Below, one piece after another: positions 1 to 11,662 of a stretch of DNA of 64,000 bases. The DNA is from Balanoglossus misakiensis. Taxonomy: Eukaryota > Hemichordata. The stretch spans positions 6,076,001-6,140,000 of the forward strand of contig CM082576.2 of NCBI GenBank assembly GCA_040954595.2, in the 5' to 3' direction. The notes under the pieces were generated by a model. That model was not told where the DNA came from. It was given only the letters and a program-made list of their open reading frames with translations, and did no database searches. A program made the translations under genes and the position numbers. The first letter of the stretch is position 1; every line of letters begins with the position of its first letter.

Positions 1-1780
1 GTCATTTTATAGAGTCATGGTGGTGGTGTAAATGAAAATAATAGCGCACATCATCGGTGTACACGCCCAGCGACGAGAAACTGGTATGAAAGTACATGTA
101 TGTACACTACATCACCACTCAGCCACTGTGAATAATTAGCAACCACACCCATTGCGAAGCGCGCACCCACGCACAATAACAACGCGATGCAGCTGTCCCC
201 AAATAGGATGTAGCCTACATATACTTAAACGTACTGTACTCACCTTTGCGTTATTTTCAACAGAACGGTCGGTATTAGCGTTTGTGTTCTGGGACTTTGG
301 AATGTTATTCGGTGCAGAGTAAAACAAAACAGTAAATGGAATTTTTTAAGACACGCGATTTTTTGCCCCGTTGTGATGGAAAACGTAATTTTTCTCCGCT
401 AGATTACGTCCACTGATTAGCAAAAGAATCGTTTGCATTCCGGGAGCAAGCACAATCATAGAACTGCCTGTGGACGACGGTACCCTACATCATGGAAATT
501 TGAATGTATTCAGAAGATGTGGCCCAAAGTACCGTGGTTGGTGTTACCCATGCACATTTCATAATAAGCATATAAATGGCAAAATCGTCACAGAATGACC
601 TCAACGATGACGTCACGTGTCACAAACGAACATCCGTTTTATTCGGATTACAGAGGGCGGTGTATAATCACATCGATACACGTGCACAGTATGACTATTA
701 CCTGCTTTACCGTAAATGTGTGTGTTTTTAAGCATTTCCTGAGTAATCTTTCCATATCAGCCGCGTGGAAATCCCCTCCCCTCCCCGCCGAAATGACACG
801 TCAGCAAACGATCATCAAAACATGCCGTTTGAAAATTGACTCTTGTTCGAGAAGGTCTCGCAATACAGGTCAAACATATTGACAAAAGCAACACCCACTC
901 TTCATATTTAACTCTGGCACTGAAAAAATATTGTCACCGAAAATGTAAAATGTTACATAAATATTGAACTTCCGTTTATTTAAAAACTATATAACTATAT
1001 GTAAAACGTCAATACTTTTAATCCAGGCAGTATGAGGCACGAAGATTGTATAGATTTCGTACAACACTACGAATTTAAAGCAAGCCGCTACAGATCACCA
1101 GACGACTGGCCATTTTGTGACCTCTGTATGACCTAACATCACGGTTATTGGGCGGTATGTCCTTGAAGTTCACCTCGGACTGTTTTGCCGAGGAGGGCAT
1201 GCAAACGAATGGAATGACCCTCGTTGCCACCAGCTGACAACTTGAAGCCACGCACCGGCGTCAAAATACCCGGATGTAGGGTCGCTGAAGTTTAAACAAT
1301 TTAGAAAACGTCGAAATAGTTATCGAACCCTACCCAAGCCTCCCATTTACATTTGTCTATAAAAGTCTACGATGATTGCAACAGTGTGTCTAGCGCGATT
1401 TTCTTCATATCAACCAAAAATACCAGATTGCACACTTACGATCCACATACATCATCCAATGAATACATGAAAACAGTCAAAGTAGGTCCCAAAGATCCAA
1501 TTATTCCCAATTTTACCCCACTGTTACTTAAAAAATACCTGATGTATTTTGTGATTTTGTTGAAAATGTAAATATTAGTTATTTAAGTTTATCTATCGAT
1601 TCGGATTGTTACACGTACGGTGGACATCGAGATTAATATGATCAATTTTCTGTACATAAAACTCTGTAAAATCGTATTGCTAATAAAAACGTGGATATAC
1701 AATATCCAATCGATTGCCTTTTTGTGAGCTTATCGGTGAGTATTGTCTTAAAGGGACAAAGTCGCTAACCTTAGACATTA
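1..1780. other. No gene recognised
   Basis: I see no convincing coding exon, RNA gene or repeat array here. Short open frames exist but have no splice context or recognisable protein. The stretch lies downstream of the minus-strand gene that ends at 2368 and may hold part of its 3' untranslated region or intergenic DNA. Confidence 0.5.
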
Positions 1781-1793
1781 TGTTGGTTATTTC

Positions 1794-2042
1794 ATTTTCT
1801 TTTGATATGCTATGTTGTTCTACTCATGCCCAATGACATGTTGTCATGGCTCAATTATCCAGCCATACATGGACATAACACAAGAATACTGCCATAATTT
1901 AATTTTTGGTCTGTACTAAAAATTATATAGCAGGCGTATCCTCATGTTATACCCGTTACAGTATGCAAATTGAGTTATAACGACTGGTCATTGGGCATGT
2001 TTCAGTGAGCAGAATAACATATACAGCCAATCAAAAGAAAAT
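1794..2042. repeat. Imperfect long inverted repeat (foldback element)
   Basis: The left arm (about 1794-1870) reads ATTTTCTTTTGAT, then a GCT-TAT-TGTT-TTCT block, then CATGCCCAATGAC and CTCAATT. The right arm (about 1965-2042), read on the other strand, gives the same blocks in the same order with substitutions and small indels. Roughly 95 bases separate the arms. There is no coding potential. This is the structure of a foldback or MITE-type element; I could not identify a target-site duplication or a named family. Confidence 0.6.
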
Positions 2043-2367
2043 ATAATTTTCCAAAAATTATGTCAATTGTTAGCAACGTTTCCCCTTATTGTTAAAATAA
2101 CTTCAGAAATACATGTGGTAACGAAGCACCAGTCGGAAAATTCTGCCTGTGAGAGCTCGCTCGGCAATTCTTATGCCACGGACCGTAAAATATTGATTGT
2201 TCTTTACACAAAGGTTTGTTATATTGTATTGCGCAATGCAAGTTAAAATATATCGGTGTCGGTAACACGTTTTGGAATATCTGTCTCTGAGTTATTTTTT
2301 ATCAATTAAACGTCAACACAGGGTATTAACAGCCTGTTAGTCTCCCTTTCTCTTTCGAAAATAATTC

Positions 2368-5300
2368 TTAAAAATTCTTGAATCGTTTCTTCTGCCAGAG
2401 CAGTCGCGACGCAGTGTTGTTGGCGCACGGGTTGACGTTGACTGACCCGGCCATAGAAATAGCCTGTCCAGCCTCGTACATATCTGCCGTTCTCTGCCCC
2501 ACCGGCGTACTGCGCATACTGCCGCCTGATTGGACACTGACCCCGCGGAGCGGATTGGCCATATTAAAGTCAAACTCGGCGTCATTTTTGCCGGGGGAAA
2601 CGCCTCCCCAGGTCTTATTGTTCAAAATGGAGATTTTGGTTTCTGTTGTATTAGCGTCGGGCTGAAGACCATTGTCCATAATGTCCGGACCGAATGAATA
2701 ATTTGACCCGGTTTCCGAGGGTTCCCGCCCTTCTTCAAATTCACCGTCAAATTCCAACGCGAGGTCCACTTCTCTGTCCGGAAGTTGGTCCTGGAATTAA
2801 ATGTTCAAGTAAAATTGCGTATCAGCTCAGGTTCTTTCTTCTCAGAGGCTAAATGTGTGTATTACTACCCCCAAAAGCGATAATTGCATGTTAATTGCAC
2901 TTATTAATAAGCAAAATGTGCATTATGCAACTGCCGGCAATATTCCAATGTACTAAGGGATATTCGGCAACTCGACATGACCAGGCAAGATATAACATGC
3001 CAAACACAGTACATGACATTAGCCTTACATTACACCGTCAACACAACACGTCAAACGGCATTGATTTGGCATTTGGTATCACTGCCAAAAATCACGTCGG
3101 TCTTACTACTACTGTGGAGAGGAGGCACGTGGCTTTCTAAGGAGTGGGGGAGATGGGTATATCGATATATTCAGCGGCTGTACTCTAATGGTAACACTAC
3201 AACTGACCAAGGAAAAATCACACTGTGTGGATAAAGAATAGAACGACCCATTTTTGTTGTGGTTTTGCTGTGTACGGACATCACATCGCATCATGCACGC
3301 TCTATTCTGCGGACTGCATTCCATGAACGCTTGTTTCAATAGTACCTTGGTAACCCAAATCAACGCGGATAAGTCAACGAGCACAACTGGGTAACTAAGA
3401 GTAACTGCTCAAGAATTTCATACAAATACTGGAAGGGGCGGGCGAGGATTAAAAAAATAACATTCCCAGCTAATTTCCTATATATGTCTTCAGATCTGGT
3501 AGACAAGTGCCTTATAACACTTCATGTGAGATTAGTTCATATGCGTTGAACTATGGAAATTTAACCTAACCGTGAAACATTCCTAAAAAGGTCAGACTTT
3601 ATTTTCCTTATGGCCAATTTCTATTTCGCGGAAAACCTCCCGAAGAATTGATCAATTAAACATCTCGAAGAATCAAATTCCATGATTGTAACGTTTACTC
3701 ACTGGTAATGTTGCATCTAAAAGATCCTCTTTTCCAAAAGCAGGGTTATTTGTGACAATATGTTCGTGTTTCCCAGTTTCTTTTCTGACCACGTCATCGA
3801 CTTCATCAACGCTAGTCATAGGCGGGGGTCCATCACCCAGCATTTTTCTGCGATGAAAAGCGTGTATTTTGTTATGTTAAAAAAACAAGCAGGCAACTGA
3901 TACATTAATTTAAGAGAATGTTTTCTCCGGACGAAAGTGGTAAAGTGTGTATATGAAGCAAAAAAAAAAACGTAAACGTAACTTGGTTAGCAGTCATCGC
4001 GCAAATTGACTTACTTTCGTTTGTACATGTGACAGGCCACCAATATGAAGACGAGGATGATGACGAATACCACAACACAAGCCACGGCGATGATTATGAT
4101 CATAATCGTGTTCTTCTCCATGGTGATCACCTGAAAGACACAAGTCGCACTGAGTCGGTCAATGATCCGGAATGATTCTGAGTCTGAATATTAAGGCGTC
4201 GACGGAACAAGGCCAGAATATGAACAAGAGCCGAAATGGTGTCTGCCAGGGCTTATTCAAACAACTCAGGACAATATATTGTGATATTTCTCTCTGCCAC
4301 CGATCCCACGGACCGATACGCACTGGACACCACCTCGATTAGTAAAGCTAATCAATGGATATTTTCTAAACAAATATTTAATTTGTAAATCTTCCTAATG
4401 ACGTTGCCGATATTAATAAATTCGCTTGACATAATACGATTTGTCGACCTAATCATTGCAACTGTATAAATATTTGATGAAACTGCTGGTTGTACAGGGA
4501 TTTCATATCCGCTCCTTTATAAAATCTACATTTACCTTTGAATAGCACATTTAATGTTCCTTATAGAAACAGGCTAGCATATGCTGCCTTCAAATTGACC
4601 TCAGTTTAATAATGAACGCTTATCACAGATTTCTAGAAGTCGATTATATTAATCTAAGAGAATATTCATGGAATGTAAGACATAACAGTTTAAAGGCTAT
4701 GTAAGGCATAGTTTTAACCGGTCATATGCAAGGGATAGTATCATATTATATTAATCATATTACGTTTACATTGAGAGTCGGCATCTTGGTACTTTCAGTG
4801 TAATTATATAACCTGTTACGGCTCTATAACGAAATCTGGGGCAACGGTTTAACTCACTGTTCAATGCAAATGGGGAGATGTTTTTCTTTTTTTGTCGCCG
4901 CAAGCAAAATTGTGATCCCCGACCAGCTAATAACCGACTGTGTGCACGCATTGAGAATACGGTCGACTGCCCCACTCAAATCGATCTGATTACAGTCGGC
5001 AACAATGGAAAGGAATGTCTGAAAAGGGGTCGCGTACCATTCACTGGTCTGATCGACTTATGACCCGCTTTGAGGGTGAGATCTACGCTCTGTCAGTACA
5101 GGTGGCATTGGTGCTGGCACAGCTGATAGTCATTTGCCGTGCCACAATCCCGCCGAAATGTGGTCTTGGTGCGTGCACGCAGCGTCAACAATGTGATGAT
5201 AGAGCGGCCAATTTTATCACACGCGAAAAGTGAAATGTCTATACGTGATTCTGAGAAAGTTAATTGACACCTCGAGGGCAAAGGCGCTTGATGAATGCAA

Positions 5301-5871
5301 TCAATTCTTCGTTATTGCGTCCTTTGTTTCTCTTAATTTGCGGTGTAAACTTTGAAAATCGTCCCGGATTTTTCGCCTGTCTAACATTACAAAGCGCCTT
5401 ACGCCACGGAATATAACATTGGGTCAGAGAAATACCGGGAGGATTAAAATACTTCGACTTTGACAGACTACTATAGTTTGCCCATCATACTTTTTTGGTT
5501 GGGCGTGCCAAGGGCGTGCCCTATCAAAAAATAACAGTATACCTATTACCTGCTCAGACAATTCACTCCTGGTTCAAAGTTCAAGGCGCAACCGCGGTCA
5601 CAATAACAGGGCCTCTTCACTTCAGTTTCGGAACCTGTATATCGTAAAAATAAAGAAAGAAGGCGTCCGTTAATTATAGACATGCGAGTTAACACTTGAA
5701 TTTTAAGCTTGATTCTACTAGTATTATCATTATACTTTTACACTCACAGAACCACTGAATTTGCTGTTCGTTATCGTGTACGGTCCGTTCGAAAATATTC
5801 GACACAACAAGCAGGACAAATGCGCATAATGCAGTCGCCGACAGAATGGAAGAAGGGTCGGAAGTGTTCAT
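2368..5871 (-). CDS. Small single-pass type I membrane protein, unrecognised, 5 exons
   Basis: Proposed exons, 5' to 3': 5748-5871, 5550-5634, 4015-4149 (or ending at 4130), 3703-3847 and 2368-2790. Exon 1 starts with ATG and encodes a hydrophobic signal-like stretch (ILSATALCAFVLLVVSNIF). Exon 2 carries the cysteine cluster RPCYCDRGCALNFEPGVNC. Exon 3 encodes one strong membrane segment (TIMIIIIAVACVVVFVIILV, continuing hydrophobic) followed by CHMYKRK. Exons 4 and 5 give an acidic, Asn/Ser-rich cytoplasmic tail containing VTNNPAFGKEDLLDATLPDQ, ending at TAA 2368. Junctions 1-2, 3-4 and 4-5 are in frame with good GT-AG sites. The 2-3 junction is the weak point: the best acceptor (exon end 4130) breaks the frame. 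An acceptor at 4149, or a donor leaving exon 2 at 5567, restores it. With 4149 the protein is 303 residues. I do not recognise the family. Confidence 0.55.
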
Positions 5872-6782
5872 TGATCGAATTCAATAGAGTGTTTACAGAG
5901 GAACGTTCGTGTCAGGAGCAACGACCTGTTGGAGTGACGTTGTCACAAAACAGAGAGGGGTACGGACGGTGTGTGTTCGTCCGCGCCTAGTCTGTGAGCG
6001 GTGATGACATCAAAAGAGCTGAAATTCCCTGAATGTGAATGCCAGGGTGAAAAACGCATGAACTTGGTCCCCTAAACAAGGACACTTCTACAGAATTCGA
6101 CACACGTTGCACCTCTACATAAGATTAATTGATACGAGAAAGTAAAATTAAGCGGTCCTTCTCGGTCGCGAGGATGTGCGGAAAGGTTACTCCAAAAATG
6201 TCGATCGTACTGCTCTTTTCGGTTTTACCATTACAACAAACCCGGCGAATGTAACACCGAAATGCAACTTCGTCAGCCTATTTGCCACACGTTTCTGGGC
6301 GTTAACTTAAAACGGTGGAATCAAAATGGCGTCAAAGGTCGCTGCGGAATAGAGATGACCGATAATCCTTTCGCTCAACATTTGTTCGCTCTACAGGCAA
6401 CAAGTGAAATGAAGGCAATATTCGTACTTACCATGGTAACAGGACGCTAAGTACCAGGTACAAATGTTCTCTGTGTCACTATGGCTTCAGATCGAGATAG
6501 GTGTGTGTATCGGTCACTCAATGTAGATGACTCAATGAAAGTGAAGGCTTTATCGTGCCAGCGCCTATACATATTTTAAATACCGTGGCTTCTGTGTATT
6601 CTTATGTAAACGAGGTAGCCATAACAATACGTTCGTGCACTTTGCCATGCTACAGTTTTTTTGTTGAGTGAATAGCGCCCTCAATATACAACACTGAACA
6701 GTGAAGTGTGTCAAACTGCACATACATACATACATACATGCATACATACATACATACATACATACATACATACATACATACA

Positions 6783-6814
<32 letters not shown>

Positions 6815-7188
6815 AATTCAAGTTTCTCGTCACTTTCAATTGCATGAAGACGTAAACCTTTTACGTTTATCTTTCACCGACTTTGAGATGTGATGGAGTG
6901 CAAGGTATCAGTTTATAAAATAACGAAATTTCCATGATAATTAAGATTTCTGTTTATAGTTTTGCAAGATATGTCTAAAAACAAACGATAACTCGGTAGT
7001 ACATGTATAAACATTTTACTTAGTGTCCGTTCCCCTCTATATGGTATCATATACATAATGGATAACATATGGGGAATAAATATTTTTTTTTCTGGACGAG
7101 AATAGCCTCCCTCCATCCGCAGAAATGTCAATTCAAATTTACGGCGGAACAACCACAGACCGTCGGGCTCTACAGTAGCCCCCAAATG
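5872..7188. other. Intergenic stretch with a microsatellite
   Basis: This lies between the start of the small membrane protein gene and the stop codon of the first transporter; both genes are on the minus strand. It should contain the promoter of the former and the 3' untranslated region of the latter. Apart from the CATA repeat at 6719-6813 I see no supportable feature. Confidence 0.5.
6719..6813. repeat. (CATA)n microsatellite
   Basis: Almost uninterrupted CATA/TACA tetranucleotide repeat with a single G interruption near 6740. The Met-Tyr-Val-Cys repeat frame it produces on the minus strand is an artefact of the repeat. Confidence 0.95.
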
Positions 7189-9481
7189 TCACTCCACAAT
7201 TTCTGTGTCTCTCTGGTTTGACGTGCCATAGCTTCTTCTGGTCCCGTGCTGTTTGCCTCCCAGTAACACCTGCTCCACGGGTCCACTCTCCAAATCCAAC
7301 AGACTCTGACGCCTCTGGTCTGGCCCGGGTTTGACAAACGGGTCGGCGGCTACCAGCAGGAGACCAGCCGCCACCGAGCAAGCACCGTAGAAATAAAAAG
7401 AGAAGTCGTAATCGCCGGTTTTGTCGTATATGAAACCTGGAAAATTGAGTAATTGTGCTTGAATTAGAAGTTAACATTTTGACAGGTCAACACCCCAGAA
7501 CGGGATCAATCGATGTTGCACAAAAACCAGCGCTATCGCGAAAGTTCAAGCCCTATTTAAAGGAATGACAAAAAAACACTTTGCGGAGGTAAGGGAAACG
7601 AGCATAAGGTATTTGACTTTGTGGCAAATATAGCATGAGTTCAACGTTCAACACTTGGAAATACTTAGGTTATCTTAGTGTGATAAACACTGCCAAAAAA
7701 TTACAAATTCTTTAAAACAGCAACCGTTCGGGGTAGTTGGATTACACTCACCTGCTAAAGTTGGACCGAACAATCCCCCAACGGCAAGGAACGGGGTAGC
7801 TAGGCCAATGGCCGCAGTCACGGTCTGGGGTCCCACCATGTCTCGGACAACCTGGATTTGCAAGGAGGAGATTATTCCAATGCAAAATCCCAACAGGGCG
7901 ACGTAGACAGCATAGGAGACATAGGTCTCCGTGAAGGCGCTAACAAGGTTCAACACCCCCGCCAAGAAAATGGAGAATCCAAACGAATAGACGCTGCTCC
8001 CGCGTCTCATCAGGTTCGGCACAAGCCGCCCGATTGTGCCGAAAACCCCGAAAATGGACAGCAGGAACGAGAGCCGCTGCGACGGGGCAAGGTCGAGATC
8101 CTCGGCGCGCACGTAAAAGTGTGGAAGGGCACCGAATAAGCCTAAGCCGATGCCCAAAAAGACGGTGATGACGTAGACGGTGAACTGTTTGTACTGGACG
8201 AAAACATAGAGATCGAGTCTCTCCGCGCACGCCCCGAAAAACGATCCTTCTCTTCTGGAATTGGAGACTTGTCGTGAACGTTCTGTTGTCTCCACAGAAC
8301 TGCGAGCTGAAGTTTCCGGCCTGCGGAAGAAGAGAGCACAGATGCACATCTGCAGATTCATCCCGGAGAAAACAAGCAAAGTTTCCCTCCATCCATACTT
8401 GTTTATCAGGAACTGAAATAAGGGAGGCAAAGCAATGCCACCGACTCCGCTACCCACCATTACCAGGGAATTGGCGAGGACGTATTTCCGTTTGATGTAG
8501 GCTGCAACTATCCCGATACTTGGACTGTAGATGAGCGCATAGCCGAAACCTGTGACGCAACAAAAAGAAAAAGAAATTACTAATAGCTAATACAGATGTG
8601 AGATTTTCTTTAGAGATTTAGTTTACATGTCATCATCATCATCATCATCATCATCACCACCACCCACCACCATCATCATCATCATCATCATCATAATCAT
8701 CAAAAGATACTGACCTACGAGAACTCCAAAGGTGATATTCACCGTTTCCATAGTACGAGCGAAGCTGCTAAGAAGCAAGCCAGCCGATGACACTACACTT
8801 CCTATCATGACAGTCGCTCGATGACCAAACCGCTTTACACCCACGTTGGCTATGGGACCTACAGATTACAAGCATTAGTAAGTCAAAGTCCCCCAAATTG
8901 ACCTTAAAGCGAAATTATTTATTTGCAACTTTTATTAATACTTTAAAGCATTTTGGTTAAATTGTCACTCTCTCTGCCGATTCAGATCTCTTTGAGTCAG
9001 TATCGAAGGACGCAAATTGCTAACCAACGGTCGCCAAGGACATTGATATGAATGAAAATACAATATTTCGTTTATCTTCAGTGAATGAAAAAATAATGCA
9101 GGACCAAACAAATCGTTCAAACGCAAGTTTTTCCCTTGCCAATGCTAGTTACGTCATACATATGCGCTGTACTCATCGTGATACCTGGCTCCCTTGATCT
9201 GGGCGCGTGAAAACCGAGAAGATGGGCGTGCCTTTTCTTTGACCCTTAACCTTACCGCAGCCAAACTGGAAGAGAAACATCAGTGACAAGAGCCATGACG
9301 TGTTGGCCGAGGTTGCATGGAAGTCTTGCTGCAGCGCAACAAAGAGTGGTCCGATAGCCTGCTGCAAGCCGAGCACAAATATGTTGCAGAAGTGCGACGC
9401 GAAGACAACCATCCAGCCATACCAGCCGCCATCTTGGTGCCGAACAGCTGCAGCGTCTTTCCAGCCAGAATGTCCTTCCAT
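7189..9481 (-). CDS. Monocarboxylate transporter-like protein A (SLC16 family)
   Basis: Predicted proton-coupled or facilitative carrier of the plasma membrane, major facilitator superfamily. Exons 5' to 3': 9256-9481, 8715-8858, 7752-8549, 7189-7436; all introns are GT-AG and phase 1, giving 471 residues. The start is the ATG at 9481, 19 residues before the family's N-terminal signature, seen here as DGGWYGWMVVFASH in the first membrane segment. The loop after segment 2, GPIANVGVKRFGHRATVMIG, matches the SLC16 pattern. Segments 4-5 contain MVGSGVGG...LPPLFQFLINKYGWRETL. The large third exon also contains the intracellular loop and segments 7-11. The intramembrane Arg of segment 8 is present (IGRLVPN), but the residue four before it, Asp in MCT1, is Gly here. 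The last exon (IYDKTGDYDFSFYFYGACSV) holds segment 12 and a short tail. The subfamily and substrate cannot be assigned from sequence alone. It is a tandem paralogue of the gene at 10.2-12.6 kb. Confidence 0.88.
8631..8700. repeat. (CAT)n microsatellite in transporter A intron 2
   Basis: Trinucleotide CAT/ATG repeat with a CAC-rich interruption near 8656-8671, lying between coding exons 2 and 3. A longer repeat with the same unit sits in the same intron of the paralogue at 11565-11685. Confidence 0.95.
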
Positions 9482-10174
9482 AGGTGCCCTCTACGACCGC
9501 CGTCACACACCGGCCGCGAGAAATCGAATCATTAAATGCCAAAGTTATCGAAGGCAGACTACACTCTAAGCATACATCGACGCCGTATTGCCATACAGCT
9601 GAGTTAAAATTTGCGTGCCCTGGCTGTTTGATAGGAAAGTGCAGCATGACGTCACTTTGGGTCACGAAGAAGTCAAGGCTTTTTGGAAAAGCCGAATCAA
9701 ATGCCACAGTGTGTTTATTAAAACATTTAGAATCTGACCGCCCAAAACAGCTCGGAATCTGGCCAGAATAGCAAACATTTAATGGCAAATCGACCGAGAT
9801 TCCAGCAAGAAGCAAATCACTATCAATCCCTACTATAAGGAATAAAACATCTTGGCACAGACTAAGCGTTTACATCATTATTTAACAGGCTAAATGGTTT
9901 CACATCAATACATATATACATGTACATATATAAGTGTAAATTTTCAATTGTTTTGAGCGTACGTACTTGATTTCAGTAAGGGAAAAAGTCTGACGAAATT
10001 TCGCTTACAGATAAATGGCACCAGAATGAATCTAGCGAGTGGCCGTCCCCGTCGAAAGTCCATGAAACAGCTTGCCCACCACTCAGTTTGCACTATGAAC
10101 TATTTGTCTGGTAACTTGTTGCCAGGCAACAGGGTTATCGTTGACGATACTTTCATATAAAAAAAGTCCCGTGG
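9482..10174. other. Spacer between the two transporter genes
   Basis: About 0.7 kb between the start codon of transporter A and the stop codon of transporter B. It must hold the promoter and 5' leader of A and the 3' end of B. There is a near-palindromic TATATACATGTACATATATA at about 9912-9931. No coding exon is visible. Confidence 0.5.
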
Positions 10175-11583
10175 CTACAACCTCGAATGTCCATCGGTGT
10201 TCTCCAAATCCCAGGATCGTTTTTGACTCCTAGCTGGTTTGACGAACGGGTCAGCAATTACCATTAGAAGACCACCTATCACTGAGCAGGTACCATAGTA
10301 ATAAAAGGAGAAATCGTAATCGCCAGTTTCGTCGTATATATGACCTGGAAAACACAGAATAATCAACTGTTTACATGACATTGTATTGCTAAGTCAGTTA
10401 GAAGATCCGTTTCACAGCTTGTCTGATCAGATCAGAAACTGCTTTGACTTTGTGAACAGGAAGGATCTTCAGGATATCAACACCGACATGCACTGGGACC
10501 ATTTGCTTTTGGCTCACGTCACACTCATTATTTCACCATTCAGGCGTTTAGAACTTAGAGTTGTAATGAAATGAAAGTGTTGTGTGTTGTTATTTCTCAC
10601 CTAAAACAAAAAAGCTCAACATGTAAAAGTGTGATGAACGGTACTCACCAGCTATTATTGGACTGACCAATGCAGCTACTGCTTCGAACAGACATGAGAG
10701 ACCAAGACCAGGTGTTACATTCTCTGGTCCGACAATGTCACGGAGCGTCTGGCAGGTCATAGTGCATATTATACCGATGGTAAATCCCACGATGCCTATG
10801 TAGACTGCGTAGGACGTGTAAGTCTTGGCAATGGCGCTGGCAATGTTTAAAACTCCTGTCAGATATATGGCAAAGGCAAATAAATAGACGCTGTTGATGC
10901 ATCTCGCGATATTTGGGACCAGTCTGCCGGCCACACCGCCGACTGCAAATATCGACACCAGCACAGACAGCTGCTGCAGCGGCGCGAGTCGGAGATCTTC
11001 GGCGCGTGCGTACCAGTGCCCCGGTGTGGAATACGTACCCAATCCTATTCCTATCGACTTTGCAATGACATAGACGGTGTATTGTTTGTGTTTGGTGAAA
11101 AGGGTGAGATCAAGTTGTTCCGTGAGCACCCTCATTAGCGACTTTCCCCTCCTGTCCACTGGCACAGGGTCGCGTGAATGGTTGGCAGTAACTTCAGCAT
11201 CGCCCAATGAAGCCTCTGGCAATCTGAAGAAGAGGGCACAAATGCACATCTGCAGGTTCACACCGGCGAAAAGGAATAACGTATCCCTCCAACCATACGA
11301 ATTTATCAGGGCTTGAAATATTGGACCGAGCACTATTCCTCCGACGCTGCTGCCAAGATATGCCAGAGAGTTGGCAAGAACATATCGTTTCTTGATGTGC
11401 AAGGCAACGATGCCCATACTCGGAGCGAAGATGAGAGCATAGCCCGATCCTATCGTGGAGAAAGCAGTTAAAGAAAGGAAATTAACCTCGGATTTTTTAC
11501 AAGTACATGTATTTGCAAACTTGCCTTGTCAATTTTGTGAATTCATTATGAGATATGGTCGCATATCATCATCATCATCATCG

Positions 11584-11662
<79 letters not shown>

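Noticed and set aside
595-882. 95-residue plus-strand open frame
   Set aside because: No recognisable protein features, splice signals or conservation clue.
6565-6807. Open frame with Met-Tyr-Val-Cys repeats
   Set aside because: It is the translation of the CATA microsatellite and has no splice or promoter context.
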